Source: Vibrio maritimus (GTDB lineage Bacteria; Pseudomonadota; Gammaproteobacteria; Enterobacterales; Vibrionaceae). Taken from it: DNA of 64,000 nucleotides. Where the stretch lies: NCBI GenBank assembly GCA_003263775.1, contig JYJJ01000037.1, positions 1 to 64,000 of the forward strand, given 5' to 3'. The translations under genes were made by a program, and so were the position numbers. The notes under the pieces were generated by a model, which worked only from the letters and a program-made list of their open reading frames with translations, did no database searches and was not told where the DNA came from. Position 1 is the first letter of the stretch. Every line of letters starts with the position of its first letter. Positions 61,921 to 64,000 of the stretch are shown here, piece after piece.

Positions 61921-63538
61921 ATGAAATGGAACCAGATAAGTTTTCGATACCGAATGCTGATCATCATGACAGTGTCGGGATTGTTGCAGTTGCTTGTCTT
62001 AACGCTCGCAGGCTTTAGCTATATCAAACAATCTCAAGAGCAGGAAGTCGCTTGAAGGCCAAAGGCGTGGCGACATTTCTTGCTCAGTCTTCTGCTGTTA
62101 TCCACATGATTGAGTACGATACGGCGTCGCTTATGCAAGATCGCTATCGTGGCCTCACTGAAATGATCGGTGCGGCGTTTATTGTGATTGGTGACAAGCA
62201 AGGTATCCGTCTTATACACCCGGTGGATGAGCGTATTGGCTTGCCTATGAAAGGGGGTGACAATGATTTGGCTCTGGTTCATGGTCAATCTTATGTGTCC
62301 TTTGCTGAAGGATCATTAGGTAAATCGGTTCGCGGGAAAGCGGCTGTCTTTGATCAAGATGGCAACATCATTGGTGTGGTTTCTGTCGGTTATTTATTAG
62401 ATAGACTGCAAGATCGCATTGAGCCTTACTTGTTGTTCTTATTAGGAATGGCGGTATTGGTGCTTATAGCCAATGCGATTGTTTCGTACTTCATTTCAAG
62501 GCGTTTTCAAAAAGCCATCCTTGGCTTTGAACCCGAAGAGATAGGCCGCTTGTATGGTGAGCTCGATGTGACTATGAGTACCATCAAAGAAGGAGTCATC
62601 AGTATCGATACTCACGGTGTGCTGCGTTCTATTAACACCAGTGCTTGTGACATATTAGGGCTGGAAAAAGGGAAGGTAATTAACCGACCGCTGAGTAAAG
62701 CGCTCCCTAATTCGGATCTCCAATCTTTGATTGATAGTCAAGAGGCGGATCACGATATAGAACTCTATCTCAATCAGCAGCGTATCGTGCCAATCGAAGC
62801 CCAATTATTGTTGATAATAAGGTGGTTGGTGCCGTTTCAAGTTTCCGTCGCCGTGATGAAATTAGTGAGCTGACTGACCAGTTGTCGCAAACAAAAGCTT
62901 ATGCAGAGATGCTGCGCTCCCAAACTCATGAACATCGCAACAAACTGAATACGATTAGTGGCCTGGTTCAGATGGGCGAGGTGGATGCAGTACAAAATCT
63001 GATTGGACAAGAAACTGCGCACTATCAATCCCTCATTGAGTTTTTAAGAGAAACAGTCAAAGACCCTCTAATAGCGGGAATGTTGTTGGGCAAAACCGAG
63101 CGAGCTCGTGAGCTAGGTTTAACGTTGACTGTCGATGAAGAATCTCGACTGGAACCTTTGGATGACAGCATCAATGCTGACGATCTGGTGACCATATTGG
63201 GTAATTTGATCGACAACGCGTTTGAGGCAAGCTTATCGGCTATCAAACAAACACCGAATCAGCGACCAGAGCGCTCAACAGTCGATGTATCAGTCAGTGA
63301 TTTTGGCAACGAAGTCATTCTAGAGGTTATCGACAGGGGTTGTGGGCTGCCACAGCACCTTGATGTTGATGCCTTAACCACCCGAGGCGTCTCAAGTAAA
63401 TCAGCCCAAAATCGCGGCGTTGGCTTATTTTTGGTGAAGCAGCTTACTGAGCGTTACCAAGGGCAGTTAGAGATGATAGATAATGACACCATGGGAACCC
63501 GTGTTACCGTATACATTCCGAAGGATGGATTAGTATGA
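61921..63538 (+). CDS. CitA/DcuS-type sensor histidine kinase (two frameshifts)
   Basis: About 539 residues when corrected. ATG 61921 opens MKWNQISFRYRMLIIMTVSG (TM1 about 10-35) and stops at 62054; reading GCTTGAAG as GCTTTGAAG gives QEVALKAKGVATFLA. Then come a periplasmic PAS/CACHE domain (SVIHMIEYDTASLMQDRYRGL), TM2 (about 175-195), a cytoplasmic PAS domain, a second break near 62805, and the kinase core with the His in QTHEHRNKLNTISG and LIDNAFEAS (HATPase). Ligand class by family: citrate or C4-dicarboxylates. Confidence 0.86.
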
Positions 63539-64000
63539 ATGACTTCACTCGAGTCATGATAATAGAAGACGATCTCAAGATTGCTGAACTTCATCGCCGC
63601 TATTTAGAGCAGATTGGCGGTTTTGAGGTCGTAGGTATTGCAACCTCAAAGCTAGAAGCAGAGATGCAGCTTGAAGTACTGGAGCCTGATTTGGTGATGC
63701 TGGATGTGTATTTACCAGATGGTACCGGGATTGAAATACTTGGCCATATTCGCAGTCTTAACCAAGAGTGCGATGTGATTCTGATTACAGCAGCGAGAGA
63801 TGTCGAGACCTTGCAGCATGCGATGCGCGGCGGCGTGATCGACTATCTACTTAAGCCGGTCATGTTCCCGAGGTTGGAAGCGGCGCTTAAGAAGTATCAA
63901 AAACGTACAGAGCAGCTTCATCATGCTGACGATCTTAATCAATCCCTCGTTGATGAAATGATGCAGCAGAATAACAACGCAGAGACCAGTACTGATGTAC
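63535..64000 (+). CDS. CitB/DcuR-type response regulator, 3' end outside the window
   Basis: ATG 63535 overlaps the kinase stop by 4 nt. At least 155 residues are present. It opens RVMIIEDDLKIAELHRRYLE, with the phospho-Asp in VMLDVYLPDGTG and the Lys in DYLLKPVMF, the receiver of the CitB/DcuR group. The output helix-turn-helix is beyond the window. It is likely to control transport or fermentation genes of the neighbourhood. Confidence 0.9.
   Translation, partial: MNDFTRVMIIEDDLKIAELHRRYLEQIGGFEVVGIATSKLEAEMQLEVLEPDLVMLDVYLPDGTGIEILGHIRSLNQECDVILITAARDVETLQHAMRGGVIDYLLKPVMFPRLEAALKKYQKRTEQLHHADDLNQSLVDEMMQQNNNAETSTDV

Overview
The window looks like Vibrio DNA. About 9.7 kb on the left is a chromosomal integron cassette array with attC sites of the Vibrio repeat type, and the right half carries loci known from vibrios (phaBAPC, a PtsA/Frw/PflDC-type cluster, GGT, a PhoX-family protein). 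No tRNA, rRNA, CRISPR array, transposase or integrase gene was found. The array polarity (genes and attC sites all on +) implies that attI and intI lie to the left, outside the window.

Region 1 (1-9.7 kb): cassettes with one or two small genes each. Near-identical ~120-140 bp attC sites sit at 1-79, 589-711, 2643-2764, 3146-3267, 3549-3671, 3977-4118 and 5217-5340. More divergent ones follow to 9708. Cargo includes GNAT acetyltransferases, a HEPN-like protein paired with a zinc-ribbon protein, a deoxyribosyltransferase-like protein, RDD, DUF6232-like, GFA and RidA proteins, several small membrane proteins and two cassettes without a convincing gene.

Region 2 (9.7-25.6 kb): about 30 further small genes, all on +, of cassette-like families (GNAT, VOC, cupin, GFA, RidA, GST, APH, DinB, LysE), but with no attC I can recognise. 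I read it as the old, decayed end of the array. It ends at a MerR/SoxR-type promoter driving a 49-residue peptide.

Region 3 (25.7-37 kb): peroxiredoxin, YjdM, GNAT, gamma-glutamyltransferase, Tat-exported PhoX-family protein, a hybrid histidine kinase divergent from a methyl-accepting chemotaxis protein, then a HAD phosphatase and a UPF0303-type protein.

Region 4 (37-47.8 kb): a carbohydrate locus matching the E. coli ptsA-frwCB-pflDC-fsaB-frwD-yijO set. It has a PTS multiphosphoryl protein, EIIC, two EIIB, a glycyl radical enzyme with its activase, fructose-6-phosphate aldolase and an AraC regulator, plus an extra RmlD-like reductase. By analogy it may import and ferment 1,5-anhydrohexitols.

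Region 5 (48-64 kb): a PhyH-type dioxygenase, phaB-phaA-phaP-phaC, an FKBP isomerase, a DAACS symporter, an exporter operon (TolC, HlyD, two ABC-2 permeases, no ATPase), and a CitA/DcuS-type sensor kinase with its regulator cut by the window end.

Main caveat: about 16 reading frames are broken by single-base indels, mostly one base missing from a short homopolymer, and many are in conserved genes. They look like consensus errors, so I annotate these genes at full length and mark them as frameshifted.
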